From Clusia tigrina (Eukaryota; Arthropoda; Insecta; Diptera; Clusiidae), in NCBI GenBank assembly GCA_920105625.2, contig OV050032.1:5656129-5720128 (forward strand): 64,000 nt of DNA, written 5' to 3'. Both the position numbers and the translations under genes were made by a program. Shown here piece by piece: positions 35,600-48,199 of this stretch. The notes below the pieces were generated by a model. The model was not told the DNA's origin. It made no database searches and saw nothing but the letters and a program-made list of their open reading frames with translations. Each line of letters opens with the position of its first letter. The stretch's first letter is position 1.

Positions 35600-37450
35600 A
35601 ACTTTTAATTTAAATGAAATATTTTTCCAAAATGTTGAACGAATTTTTAAATGTTTCGGAAAGTGTAGAAACTCAAATCAGAAAGAAATGAAAATTTTGA
35701 ACTCCTGTATGTGTGTAAACTGTGATCAATTTTCGGGTCTACTATTCCGATAACGGAATAATACTGAGTCGACGTTATTCTCGGAGCAGCTCAATACATG
35801 TCTCGGAACAAGTAGACAAATAACTTGTCGCCTGTACAGCTCATTGCTAAATACTCGGCCGTTCCAGCATGGGAAGTGGGTGGAGAGCCGAGGGAGGGCA
35901 AGCAACTGCTGCCTTCACTTCGCCATTTGCGCCATCCAGTTGGCGATAACTTATCCAAAGTGGGTACATTAATTTCAGCGCGACACAATGTGAGAACACA
36001 AACAGCCGACAGAGTGAGTCGAGTGAAGCGCACACAGCAACAGCTCAGAACGCAGACAGAAAGTGAAAAATCATGTGAGAAATGCAAAGAGCAAGAACCC
36101 ACTGCAGCATGCGCGCATGCGCACCACCAGTCTCAGTATCGACAACAAGACAACAACACAAAGCCGCGTTCCCCCCCACCCCAAAACAAAAACAACACCT
36201 ACAACAACAACAACGGCTTCAGAGCTTTGCAATTCTTGTTCTTTTCGCTCATTCTCTTGCTATACAAGTGTGTGTCCCTCTTCTCTGGTTCGCAGAGGAC
36301 ATCCTCCGCCACGGCGCACATTTGCACTGTACACCAAACGCTGTGGCGACCTGCTGCGTTTTATGCGGACATTTGGAACACCAAAAACGAGCAGGGGCGG
36401 GTAAGGAAACGTATCGATTTAGCAGTTTACTGGCGTCTGCCCGCAGGCCCAAATGGAACCAACGCACGAAGAGTTCGGCTTGGATAAGTTTACGAGCATG
36501 CAGGAAATCTGATAATCAACATGCATTTCCGATATGGGAATGTGAGAGTCCCTTCCATATGCATTTACATTATTCCACTGGCATTTGGTCAAACCTATTT
36601 GAGTCATCTGTCATCCCCACTATTTCGCTGAATATTATCGAACAAAGAAATGGGTGTAGTAGATCGATGGCTACACTCACTGCTCTCATATCTCCAGCTA
36701 CATTTCGATTGCTGTTCCAGTCAAGGGTACTCACTATTTTGCAGTATCCCAAGTCCCACCTGTGATGCCCAAGTCCCACCTGTGATACCTGTTGAGAGCC
36801 CCAGTGAACCAACTCCGTTAGCAGTGAAAAGGAGTCATTTAATCCTCTGCTTCTTATAGTTCAATTTGCTAAATGGCGGTTGGAAAGGTCGCTCTATTCT
36901 GGATAGTCGCAGGAATAGCGATAACTCTCCTTTTACAACAATAGATCTGTAGATCGTCATGAACTCCACGCCATACCTGAAGTCCGAGCAAATTGTGATT
37001 GCGGAGGAGTTTGCCACATTTCGCTGACTGTAGAGGGTAGAAGGTAGTCGGGCACGACCAATTGCAGTTCTTTTCCTTTGTTGATTTTGTTTGGTTGTTT
37101 TTTGTTGTTTTTGTTTATACTCGTAGCTCGTTTTGAAATTCCTTCTTGTCGCTGGCTGTGAGTGAGTGAAACTGGACTTGCGAAAAGTTGGCACCCTTCT
37201 CGCGCACCAACGAGCTTGCGTCTAAGTTGGCTGGAATCGACTCCGGTCCGGTCCGGTCTGGTCTTGTCTGGTCTAGAGATAGCCAGCGTGCCTGCAGGCC
37301 AACAAGTAATATTGCTGCTTTTCGTCGTCGTTGTCTCATACAATTTTTCAGTCGGCGTTTCTCTTTTGTTGTCTGTCTCTCTGTCTGTCCTGTTTGTCTG
37401 TCTCTTGGCGGGGCTGTCTTCAGCTCACAAAAACCGCAACAAAAACAAAA
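35600..37450 (+). promoter_or_regulatory. Leader- or promoter-like DNA upstream of the MAIP1-like gene
   Basis: The stretch at about 35980-36400 has the texture of a fly 5' UTR (ACAACAACAACAACGG runs, scattered CAACAAG) and ends near a donor-like GGGCGGGTAAGG at 36396. It may be the first exon of an unseen plus-strand gene, or the divergent promoter partner of the MAIP1-like gene. A 23-bp duplication (CCCAAGTCCCACCTGTGAT) lies near 36740-36790. Inference only. Confidence 0.25.
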
Positions 37451-37457
37451 CAAACAC

Positions 37458-37640
37458 AGCAACATCAACGCCACAAAAACAGTTTTGAGATACGAGTATT
37501 CTCAATTTTGTATTCGCAATGAATACTTCCTCTGCCATGCGACATTCATCGAACAAATTTTCATCCTCCGGGAGGGCGCACTCACCTCACCAACGCACCT
37601 ACTTAACGGATACTACTCTGGTCTAAACTGATCACTTCTA
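37458..37640. repeat. Dispersed ~180-bp repeat, copy 1
   Basis: CAGCAACATCAACG to CTCTGGTCTAAACT matches 39048-39222, including TCATCCTCCGGGAGGG and CTTAACGGATACTACTCTGG. Family unknown. Confidence 0.8.
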
Positions 37641-38269
37641 AGAAAAATCTCGTGTGGTAAAACAAAGGACAATAAAACTATGGGATTTAATTTGATGCTG
37701 TTGTTGATCTTCCCCTTCCTCCCTCTGCAGTGCACTTCGCAAACGCATCACTGCCATCACATAACTATCACATAGAAACTACACTTTCTTGAAACGCATT
37801 AAAATATTCGATTTCCCCTGATGCCCTTGAAATTTCGCTAGGACTCGGGGTCATCGGGCACATGCGGCGGCTCTCCTACGATCTGTTTCTTTGTTTCTCC
37901 CTTTTTAATTAATATATTGCGTTCGCTCTGGCAGCGTTTGTCGCTGTGGATTACAGCGTGGCTCATCGGTCCTGAGGGGTGGACGGACGAACGAACCTAG
38001 AATGCACAGACGAGAGTGCGAACGCCAGTACGAGTGCGGGCATAAATACAATCACGATTGGCAGGACCAGCCGGACTAGCTGGACCACAGTGTGCGGACA
38101 CGGTCTCACGGTTCGTTCAAATTGGACAAGCGCATAAATATTTGCACATTGACGCTGGCTGCGAGTGTAAAATTGAGTTTTATGCTTGGATTATCGAAAT
38201 CTATTTTTGAACCACGGCTGATTGTGTTATGGCGGCTACGATTGTCTGTCTCTCTGTCTGGCTGTTTGT

Positions 38270-38340
38270 ACGATTATTGTTGTTGTGGTTGTTGTTGTTG
38301 TGGTGGTTGTTGTTGTTGTTGTTGTGGTTGTTGCATAGGC
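38270..38340. repeat. GTT/GTG trinucleotide-rich tract
   Basis: TTGTTGTGG-type repeats; the open frames here are a by-product of the repeat. Confidence 0.85.
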
Positions 38341-39047
38341 TGGTTTTGTTTCGCTTGTATTGCTTGCTGCTTTGTCCGCTGGTGGCCCATTGGCAATCAA
38401 TACCACCAGACTGGAAGTTGAACGGCTCAGCGTTTGGCAGTTTGCGCAGGACTTGAAAACTGCACGCATGCCTCGTTATTGCCCACAACATAGCGTGGCA
38501 ACACTCTCGAAGTATGCGCCTTTGTGCTTTTGTGCAAACAGACGTCCTTATCTGTGAGTGTGTGTTTGCGTGTGTGTGTGTGTGTGTGGTCCTTTGTATC
38601 ACTAAATGATGAACCATTAACGTTGTGTATATGAGATTGTGTTTTTTCCTGTGTTTACGAACCAGAACATTGTTTCGCCTGGTTCCTGCATACTTCGAGA
38701 TTTGAAGCTAGTTCAAGACAATCGGATTCACAGGTCATAAACTTGGGGATTGGTTCTGGGAAGTACACAATCCAACTCTCTAGCCTCCATGCTAACAATT
38801 TGGAATATATCATACTCTATGGAGGCTTCATATACCAGACTCTCTTTGAATTCACCACTTTAATACGCTACAGGAACATTTTAAATCAAATTCGATTGTT
38901 CAATTATATCAACGAGCATGTTGTTTACACAGTTTTGTAGTATTTTTTGTGATGTTCGATGTTAGAGCCTCTTTTCTCTGTGTTTTTCTGTCTTCCCCAC
39001 TGGGATTTCCAAAATCCGTTAGGAGGATTCTGTTGGCTCCTATTGCC

Positions 39048-39222
39048 AGCAACATCAACGGCAGAAAAATAGTATGCGATACGCGTATTCTCAATTTTGT
39101 ATTCCCAATGAATACTTCGTCTGCCATTCGTCATTCATCGAACCAATTTTCATCCTCCGGGAGGGTGCACTCACGTCACTCTACTTAACGGATACTACTC
39201 TGGTCTAAACTAATCAGCCCAC
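39048..39222. repeat. Dispersed ~180-bp repeat, copy 2
   Basis: Second copy of the repeat at 37458-37640, in the same orientation, about 1.6 kb away and lacking a short CAACGCAC insert. Confidence 0.8.
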
Positions 39223-39491
39223 ACTGTGTAATGGAGTTCTAAGGCTCTGATGTGCCCTTGTGTCCGTTTATTTTGGCACCCTAATAAGTTTGGGTCTTAT
39301 CCTATCCTGCCAGTTACTTTGGCGCCGATTCGTAATCCAGAAACTGTTTGATTTCATAAGTGTAACTGTTAAGTGGGTTCAGGACCTTTTGGCTGTCCGA
39401 CCGTTTATTTATCTTTACTCCACATGCTCTATTTGAGCAGCTCTTGTATGGCTGCTATTATGATGTGTAATTCTGTATAGAATATTCTTAC

Positions 39492-39641
39492 CAGAGAACA
39501 CAGAGAAAAGAAACTCTTTTTCGCTGCCAGCGTCCGTAGCGGACACACCACGATTCTCAGTGGATTCATGTACAGCGTCCGTCTGCTTTATTTTGCTGCT
39601 TTGCCGTTTGAGGTTCAAGTTTCTTTATTCTTTATACTCTG
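39492..39641. mobile_element. hAT MITE subfamily A, short copy in inverse orientation
   Basis: Starts CAGAGAACACAGAGAAAAG. It carries CTTTTTCGCTGCCAGCGTCC and only one 21-bp internal unit, and ends in a degraded TTTATACTCTG. Flanks ATTCTTAC (39484-39491) and ATTGTTAC (39642-39649) match at 7 of 8. Confidence 0.9.
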
Positions 39642-40139
39642 ATTGTTACACCTCTGTCTATGTTTTTGAAGTTTCTGTAGTAACGCTTCCATGTTTCCTC
39701 TTAAATCCACAACGAAAAACGATTCCAGCTTCGCAGTCTTTTCAAGCTTAAGGCAGATTCAATTTGTTCCCTAACACACACTCAAGATATCCGTTTACCT
39801 CTTTTGAAATTGCCTCTTTTACTGCCACTCCCTCCGTGGCTTTGTGTAGTGGTGTAAGGTGGGTATAGAACAAACCCAATATTATGCGGAGATGGACCAG
39901 TCTTCAATTTTGTCGGTATTATTCTGAGTTATGGACTGCTTGCCCTTTAAGTTATGAGGAGGACCATTTATCTATTAATTTTATATACAGTACAGCAAAG
40001 TCGAAGGCCAGCTTTGGTATGCTTTAGATTGGTTACCTATTTGTGTGCTGGAATCAATTAATACTATTATGATTATAATTTACACTATATATAATTATGC
40101 GTGCAACGATGTGGGGAAATCGGTATTAGTATGATATGA

Positions 40140-40345
40140 ATAAGTTGTGAGTTGTGAGTTGTTCTCTTCCTTCAGCACTGCAACCATCAGTATTAGTAAC
40201 TAATGTTTTTCAGTCGAATTGAGGAAGATTACAATCTCGAAACCATGCCCTGGTCAGGATGCTAACCCGCGACCATACTACTGATAGCCGGTCCACAGAC
40301 CAACTCACTCAGGCCACCATGGGCCCATTGTGATACCACCGCGTA
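40140..40345 (-). mobile_element. tRNA-derived SINE, diverged relative
   Basis: On the minus strand GTCGCGGGTTAGCATCC (B-box-like) is followed by GGGCATGGTTTCGAGATTG, paralleling the GGGCATGGTCTCAAAAATG of the 6645 copy. Upstream TGGCCTGAGTGAGTTGG is A-box-like. The tail differs from the other copies, so it may be a separate subfamily. Confidence 0.6.
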
Positions 40346-42330
40346 ACAACGCACCTCTGATTTACTTTTCAAACCATTTCGAAGCACTAATAAAGCGCAG
40401 GATTGGTTTGACCTTCGCGGCGGACACTGCCGTAAGAGAGCTGAAAGCGTACTGTTTCTAGCCAGAACGTGGCACCTACATGATGTTCCACAGTCTCCTC
40501 CTCCTCCTCATCCCACAGCTTCTGCAGTATTCATGAGAGAATACTCCCAGCCTGAGAGCATGCCTGCCGAATAGCCAAAGACCAGTTATACAAGCCACGA
40601 CCTTAGAGATATCTTCTCCCGACAGGTCAAGCTACAATACTGCCAGGGCTGGGAATGAATTATGACACTCATAATGGAATATTCTACCAACAAAAAGTCT
40701 CCTATTGCTCAATGGAAGACAGAACTGAGTTATACTTTCACAAGCAAGCAGTCCACACTGAAGAGCGAATATATTATTTCATTGTACCACACCAGGAAGT
40801 CCATGTATTCCACCGGTTTGTTACTACTTACAAGGAGGTTATAGTATCAGACCACAAAAAAAAGTTTATTGTTCTGAAGAACGAATATCGAAAATTGAAA
40901 TTTTCGTGAAAATGATACTCACGCTTTTGTGCATCTTTCACCAATCGAATAGTTAGAGATGTCCGAGGAAACCGCTAGAATCCTGAACCTGTAATCAAGC
41001 ACTTAACGTTTGTGTTTGACACCTCTCGGGACGCTTGGGTTAGAGAAGCACAATCTGCCCACTGCTGTCCTATATGGAAGTCATAATCCTATCTGAGGTG
41101 ACTCGGTCGTATTGCTGGAATTGTAGCAATTGCGTTGCAAAAGTCCACTTGACATCTCAAGCCAAATCAAGCCAACTGTAGCGCATGTACTTAGTCCTAT
41201 CTGCCCTGCCACCACCATTTTACTAAGAGTACGGCATTAAATTTCAAAAATACAAATGAAGTTCGGGATTTTTGCAAAATTTTTAATGCGAAACTCGAGA
41301 CCGACGCAAATTTAAGGCGAATTTAGTGCGAATTTCTAAAATGCTGGCAAATATTGATGTTAAAATGTGCGCATGCGTACGCAACGAGCGCGCCAACCGC
41401 TCGTATCGTAAGTTACGGCAGGCGCTGATCAATCTTTACGATGTAATTCGGACGAAATTGTATTACAACAACAATAAAAAAGCAACAACAGTGGCCACGG
41501 CAGTGGCTGCGGCAGTGGCTGCGGCAGTGGCAGCAAAGGGGCTCAGCTCAGAAATCACGTATTGCCAATAAAATATTAGCAAAAGAAAAAAGGAAGAAAA
41601 CGGGGGGGAAGCAAACAACTACAATTACAACAACAGGCGCGTTGTAATAAACATTTATGGCTGAGATCATATTACATCCAAAACCAACACTGTAACAACA
41701 ACAACAACAACAACAACAACTAAACCTTAAACACCAACAAAACACTCGAAGTTTTTTCATACACCCTACATTCGACTAGCAACGAGCGCAGTTCCATACG
41801 TGAGCTGTCTTCAAGACAATCGCGGGTCACCACTGGCAGGCACATGGTATTGTTTCCTCTGGTTCTGATCCACTCTCATATACGAGTATCTTGGGTTAGC
41901 AACGATACCAGAATTTTAAATTCCACTCCTTCCCCGTTGCATGATTGTCATTTGTACGGAGAAGATTGTCCTTGCAGGTCCGTATAACTGCAGATCTCAC
42001 TACTGAGTCATATTTGGACAAGGCCATCATGGGTTCACTCGCCAGTGTACGGTGTCCTGCTGCTGATCTGCCCTGTTCTCAGACCGCTTTTTGTAGTTGC
42101 TTTCAATGTGTTTTTGTTTGTTGCATTTATGCTGGTTTCTTCGATGTTTCTTTTGGCATTTTTTTGTGCAGTCAACAATTTCCGATGAGGTCTGCCAAAT
42201 TTGAATTTTATTTGGATTTCATTTTGAGTTTTTCTTCATCTACTTTATTTTCCTGATTTTTTTCCTCTTTCTTTAACGCTACTCTAGAGTAGTGGGGGGT
42301 CATTTAGAAGAATTTTTCTTTTCCTTCCTG
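40346..42330. other. Unassigned intergenic DNA
   Basis: No supported gene. CAACAA runs lie at 41694-41720, and a GCAGTGGCTGCG repeat at 41500-41535 produces an alanine/valine-rich open frame with no other support. Confidence 0.4.
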
Positions 42331-42333
42331 AGA

Positions 42334-42935
42334 AGATCTCTCTCAGGTAGTTCAAAATTTCACTTGCAACTACAACACTCTTATTGGATCTGCTTCCAAG
42401 TAACAACTTCACACTCTTGTTGCTCGATCTGTGGAGAAGATCTCTCAGGTAGTTCAAAATTTCACTTGCAACCACAACACTCTTATCGGGTCTGCTTCCA
42501 AGTAACAACTTCACACTCTTGTTGCTCGATCTGTGGAGAAGATCTCTCAGGTGGTTCAAAATTTCACTTGCAACTACAACACTCTTATTGGATCTGCTTC
42601 CAAGTAACAACTTCACACTCTTGTTGCTCGATCTGTGGAGAAGATCTCTCAGGTAGTTCAAAATTTCACTTGCAACCACAACACTCTTATTGGATCTGCT
42701 TCCAAGTAACAACTTCACACTCTTGTTGCTCGATCTGTGGAGAAGATCTCTCAGGTAGTTCAAAATTTCACTTGCAACCACAACACTCTTATTGGATCTG
42801 CTTCCAAGTAACAACTTCACACTCTTGTTGCTCGATCTGTGGAGAAGATCTCTCAGGTAGTTCAAAATTTTACTTGCAACTACAACACTCTTATTGGGTC
42901 TGCTTCCAACTAACAACTGTACACTCTTGTTGAGA
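42334..42935. repeat. 102-bp tandem array, about six copies
   Basis: Unit boundaries (GATCTCTCAGG) fall at about 42438, 42541, 42643, 42745 and 42847. The unit length is 34 codons, so open frames run through on both strands: 213 codons on plus, and 225 codons on minus from a true ATG at 42961. The minus frame repeats SSNKSVKLLLGSR then SNKSVVVASEILNYLRDLLHR. There is no known domain. Confidence 0.95.
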
Positions 42936-44720
42936 TGCATTTCTGCTGCTTTCGAGGACATTCCAATTATGCCGATCTTTTACTAATGACTAATCACTAC
43001 AAGCTTTTTGGTAACAGTCGCAGAAATAAGTCACAAACACAGAAAGCCTGTCATATTTCTCTTGGGGAACTCAACCATAGATCTCACCAAGCTTCTGGGC
43101 GAGTATTCTCCACTACATCGTATACTGGGCCGTTCAGTGGCTTCGGTATGTCCATCGACTGCTGAACGAGTTCAATCCCCAAACTAAAGAGTTAACCACT
43201 TGCTTTACCACTTTGCACTTTGCAACTTTGCACATTTTTAACGCGTCACTAATTATCGTTAGATTTGAAGAGTGATGGGTGAAATGAACCACAACTTTGC
43301 TGCAGCCGGTTTCTACTTTTGTGTGCAGTTTATCTCAGGATTTACCACCGTACACAGTCAATGACAATATTGTTTTTATAGGTGATTATTTGTTCAGTTT
43401 TACTTGTGCAGTTGTTCAGTTTCGCTGTTTCATCCGTATGCGTCAAAGAAGGTGTAGTTGCTGATGCGTTGCACAAGCTCGCCCGCAAATTCGCATCGAA
43501 TCGTGAATGATTTAAGTAGCTTCATGCAGCAATATGACATCTCCAAGTCGAGGAGTGTTTGTTTTTATTTTTCATATTTATGTGTATTCAGATTAGTATG
43601 AATATAATTGCACTTGGATGCCTGCTGGCATAGCAATCATCTTGGCCCACTTCAGGCTGCGGTAGCTGCTAAATGCTGTATGGGACCCACACATGCTTAA
43701 ATAGGTATGGTAATTCACCTTCAGACAATTTCAGGCGTCTGCTGCTGCTGCTACAGTAATGAACTTAAAAACCGCACAGACAACAATTGACGCTCATTCT
43801 ACCTGGACGCCCGTGTACATCCTGCTGTGCGTCATGCGTACCCAGTCTAGCTGTGCTCCTCCATTAGTCAACTCTGCCTTTGCTGGGGCTTTGTTGAGCG
43901 CTTATGATGCTGCTGCTGCCTGCCTATGATTTTTACTTTTGTTTTGCGTTTTTTTTTTCTTTCTTTCATTTTGTGGCATTGATAACATCTTCCTCCTGCC
44001 TCCCAAATGAAAGTTAATGGGTGTTTGCCCAGCCAGCGGCTATGGTGGCGTTTGCGTTTGCGTTTGCTGAAAAGAGCCACCAAAAAGCCCCTTGCCATAT
44101 TTTGTGATCATTTTGCTCGATTCATGTCACGAAAGTGATTTCTACCGCTTCGACTCTTGTGAGAAATTTCACTCGAATATAAATCCACCTTCTTTGTCTG
44201 TTGTTGCTTTCAATTTTGTGTGTGTAAACCGATTAATTTGCGTCAGTGGCATGCAAAGAGGAAATTTGAAGTGCGTTTTGCAAATACATCATGCCTCATT
44301 TATTGTGCGGCGAGGAAATTGCGTAATGGATTTGATTCGCACGCGACGACAACGGCTTCGAAAGCCAAAGCAGCCGGTCAGTTCCAGTCGGGAATGATGG
44401 CGTAGACTGACTGTACGAGCTCCACAAGCAGCTGATTGCTTGCAAGCTGTGATCCGCAACAGGGCTCTGGCAGGTGCCATTAAACTAACCCAAATAGAAA
44501 TTGGTCCAGAAGCACGCAAGAAGTCCCCAATAAATTTCCATGCTAGTTTTGTGAGTTATTTCATATGAAGAAATGCCAACATTTTTGGTGTTTTGTCTTT
44601 TCCTATTTGAAACTTGTTCCAAACACCATTATATTATTTGCCTTTTACTTCAGCATTAACTTGCATTCCTTTTCTGAATCTAATTCATTTCTAAGACACA
44701 TTTATCACTCCAGCAAGTCA
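42936..44720. other. Unassigned intergenic DNA
   Basis: Nothing gene-like is supported. A short GTTTGC hexamer run lies near 44050. Confidence 0.4.
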
Positions 44721-44721
44721 G

Positions 44722-44885
44722 GTAGGTAGGTAGGTAGGAGTGGCCGCCCAGTTTGCCAAAAGCACACTTGAGCACACGTAATGGCCCATTGTAATACCAC
44801 GGTGTGGCGCCGTTCAAGCACTGACTAAAAAGTTCCCTTACTTGGGATGGTGATAGTCAGCGCTAGGACAGCAGTCAACTCACAA
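44722..44885 (-). mobile_element. LINE 3' UTR fragment
   Basis: GGTAGGTAGGTAGG followed by GTGGCGCCGTTCAAGCACTG, the same family as 22750-22935. On the minus strand it would end in CCTACCTACC. Confidence 0.65.
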
Positions 44886-45184
44886 CTAAATTTGCCTACA
44901 CTTGCGTGTTATTTTCGGGATCATAAAAGAAGCCTTTAAAATGATCCCCAATCAAGTCTTCTTGTGAAAAAGTCACCAGAACTTCAGTAATTCAGACTGA
45001 TACTAAGACAATGCGTCATTAATGATCTATACCAAGAATGATAGAATATGTATTTTATCATTCTTGGATGTATACCATCAGCGAAAATGAGACAGCAATA
45101 GCAATGCATCTCACACGAGTTGTCTGGGCATGTTTAGTGACACTCATCATTGAAACTGTTTTTGCCTCACAGGAGAACATTAGA

Positions 45185-45990
45185 ACATGTGACTGTGGTG
45201 TTCAGGGGAACGAATTAGCTGATGAATTGGCAAATTGTGGATCTGCGGGCACTCCAATGGAACCAGAGCCATTTATTGGTATGAGTTTAGCAGGGGGTAT
45301 GAATTGGATCAGGAACCATGTGAATAATATTCACAAGGTCTGATGGTACAGTTTAGTAGTGTAGCAAGTCAACCCATTGTAAAGCATCACGAACCCTGAA
45401 CAAAGGAGAAAGAATAGAAGGAGTCAGTCGTGAAGCAACATCGAAAGGAAACGGTCGTTTCAATCTTGTCAGTAGACTACAGTAGTTGCCTGCAAAACAA
45501 CAAAGTTCTTCCTAGAAAGCCCAAACCAGAGAGTTGCAAACTTCCTTCTGACATTACGAAGGAAAGATCTTCGATCATTGGTTTGAGTAATCACAGGGCA
45601 TACTCCATGGGCCATCATATGGCGACCATACGCATCATCGAGAATCCGAACTGCATCTCCTGCCTGGAGGAAGAACAGAACGGCATAGAGGATTTTCTCT
45701 GAGCTTGTCCTACCTTTGCAGGAATGAGGAGGCGCATATTGGGGACAGATGTTTAGGGACTGGATAATGTGCATTCCTTTTCCCTGGATAGACTTCTGAG
45801 GTTCATAAAAGAGTCAAAAAAGTTTGAAGAGGTGTAGCTTCCTTTCTAAAATCCTCTTTATTCCTCCATTCCCCTATATATTTTTCCAGGCTTAGTAGAA
45901 TGGGCATCAATGCCTGAGTGCTTGGAGGCCTGCTTCTTCGGCGGTTCTCCGGCCTACCCCACTTCTATCTATCTATCTATCTATGGTTTG
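45185..45990 (+). mobile_element. LINE 3' portion, second copy of the family at 13400-15470
   Basis: Encodes the RNase H end (GNELADELANCGSAGTP), the linker (WIRNHVNNIHKV) and the C-terminal tail (NCISCLEEEQNGIEDFL), with a stop after it. It ends in a (CTAT)n run at 45966-45983, the expected 3' microsatellite tail. Truncated at its 5' side. Confidence 0.85.
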
Positions 45991-46257
45991 GAAAACCATC
46001 AACTTAATTTAAGGGGGTTTTTTTAAATTTTTCTTCGGGTAGTGTGAGAGAAGGTCCAAATATTGCCGATGATTTCGTTTCTCTTTTGGAGCCGTTTCTG
46101 GAGACTGTTTCATTTGTCATTTGGTTATTTTAATTACTTGATTTTCGGAACCAGATTTCATTATAGTTCATTTCATGGCTGTTACTTTATAGTTTTCTTC
46201 GGGCACTGTTATGAAATAAATTCCAAATATTTTCGTTGATATCATTTCTCTCTTTGG

Positions 46258-48178
46258 ATCTTCTTTCATTTTATATGGAGACTATTCTGTCTCCTTGGGT
46301 CTTCTTTCATTTTATATGGAGACTATTCTGTCTCCTTGGGTCTTCTTTCATTTTATATGGAGATTATTCTGTCTCTTTGGGTCTTCTTTCATTTTATATG
46401 GAGACTATTCTGTCTCCTTGGGTCTTCTTTCATTTTATATGGAGACTATTCTGTCTCCTTGGGTCTTCTTTCATTTTATATGGAGATTATTCTGTCTCTT
46501 TGGGTCTTCTTTCATTTTATATGGAGACTGTTCTGTCTCTTTGGGTCTTCTTTCATTTTATATGGAGACTGTTCTGTCTCTTTGGGTCTTCTTTCATTTT
46601 ATATGGAGATTATTCTGTCTCTTTGGGTCTTCTTTCATTTTATATGGAGATTATTCTGTCTCTTTGGGTCTTCTTTCATTTTATATGGAGATTATTCTGT
46701 CTCTTTGGGTCTTCTTTCATTTTATATGGAGACTGTTCTGTCTCTTTGGGTCTTCTTTCATTTTATATGGAGACTATTCTGTCTCTTTGGGTCTTTTTTC
46801 ATTTTATATGGAGATTATTCTGTCTCTTTGGGTCTTCTTTCATTTTATATGGAGACTGTTCTGTCTCTTTGGGTCTTCTTTCATTTTATATGGAGACTGT
46901 TCTGTCTCTTTGGGTCTTCTTTCATTTTATATGGAGATTATTCTGTCTCTTTGGGTCTTCTTTCATTTTATATGGAGATTATTCTGTCTCTTTGGGTCTT
47001 CTTTCATTTTATATGGAGATTATTCTGTCTCTTTGGGTCTTCTTTCATTTTATATGGAGACTGTTCTGTCTCTTTGGGTCTTCTTTCATTTTATATGGAG
47101 ATTATTCTGTCTCTTTGGGTCTTCTTTCATTTTATATGGAGACTGTTCTGTCTCTTTGGGTCTTCTTTCATTTTATATGGAGACTGTTCTGTCTCTTTGG
47201 GTCTTCTTTCATTTTATATGGAGACTATTCTGTCTCTTTGGGTCTTCTTTCATTTTATATGGAGACTATTCTGTCTCTTTGGGCCTTTTTTCATTTTATA
47301 TGGAGATTATTCTGTCTCTTTGGGTCTTCTTTCATTTTATATGGAGACTGTTCTGTCTCTTTGGGTCTTCTTTAATTTTATATGGAGATTATTCTGTCTC
47401 TTTGGATCTTCTTTCATTTTATATGGAGATTATTCTGTCTCTTTGGGTCTTCTTTCATTTTATATGAAGATTATTCTGTCTCTTTGGGTCTTCTTTCATT
47501 TTATATGGAGACTGTTCTGTCTCTTTGGGTCTTCTTTCATTTTATATGGAGACTGTTCTGTCTCTTTGGGTCTTCTTTCATTTTATATGGAGATTATTCT
47601 GTCTCTTTGGGTCTTCTTTCATTTTATATGGAGATTATTCTGTCTCTTTGGGTCTTCTTTCATTTTATATGGAGATTATTCTGTCTCTTTGGGTCTTCTT
47701 TCATTTTATATGGAGATTATTCTGTCTCTTTGGGTCTTCTTTCATTTTATATGGAGACTGTTCTGTCTCTTTGGGTCTTCTTTAATTTTATATGGAGATT
47801 ATTCTGTCTCTTTGGATCTTCTTTCATTTTATATGGAGATTATTCTGTCTCTTTGGGTCTTCTTTCATTTTATATGAAGATTATTCTGTCTCTTTGGGTC
47901 TTCTTTCATTTTATATGGAGACTGTTCTGTCTCTTTGGGTCTTCTTTCATTTTATATGGAGACTGTTCTGTCTCTTTGGGTCTTCTTTCATTTTATATGG
48001 AGATTATTCTGTCTCTTTGGGTCTTCTTTCATTTTATATGGAGACTGTTCTGTCTCTTTGGGTCTTCTTTCATTTTATATGGAGACTATTCTGTCTCCTT
48101 GGGTCTTCTTTCATTTTATATGGAGACTATTTTGTCTCTTTGGGTCTGTTTTCATTTTATATGGAGATTATTCTTGTT
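46258..48178. repeat. 41-bp satellite array, about 47 copies
   Basis: Unit TCTTCTTTCATTTTATATGG then AGATTATTCTGTCTCTTTGGG, differing mainly at GATTATT/GACTATT/GACTGTT and TCTCT/TCTCC. Because 41 is not divisible by three and no plus frame of the unit contains a stop, all three plus frames stay open for up to 513 codons. These are not genes. Confidence 0.98.
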
Positions 48179-48199
48179 TTAATCTAATTTCAGTGCTAT

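Noticed and set aside
35580..35600. Upstream extension of the MAIP1-like protein
   Set aside because: The seven extra codons begin with TTG, not ATG; the first ATG in frame is at 35579.
35825..36765. Open frames of 220 and 227 codons near 36 kb
   Set aside because: Overlapping frames in CAACAA-rich DNA with no domain and no consistent splice sites; more like leader sequence.
41326..41571. 81-codon frame ending in an alanine/valine run
   Set aside because: The tail is a GCAGTGGCTGCG repeat and the first half shows no family motif or splice support.
42334..42935. CRISPR-like reading of the regular 102-bp array
   Set aside because: Units are contiguous and nearly identical without spacers, in a eukaryotic genome; it is a minisatellite.
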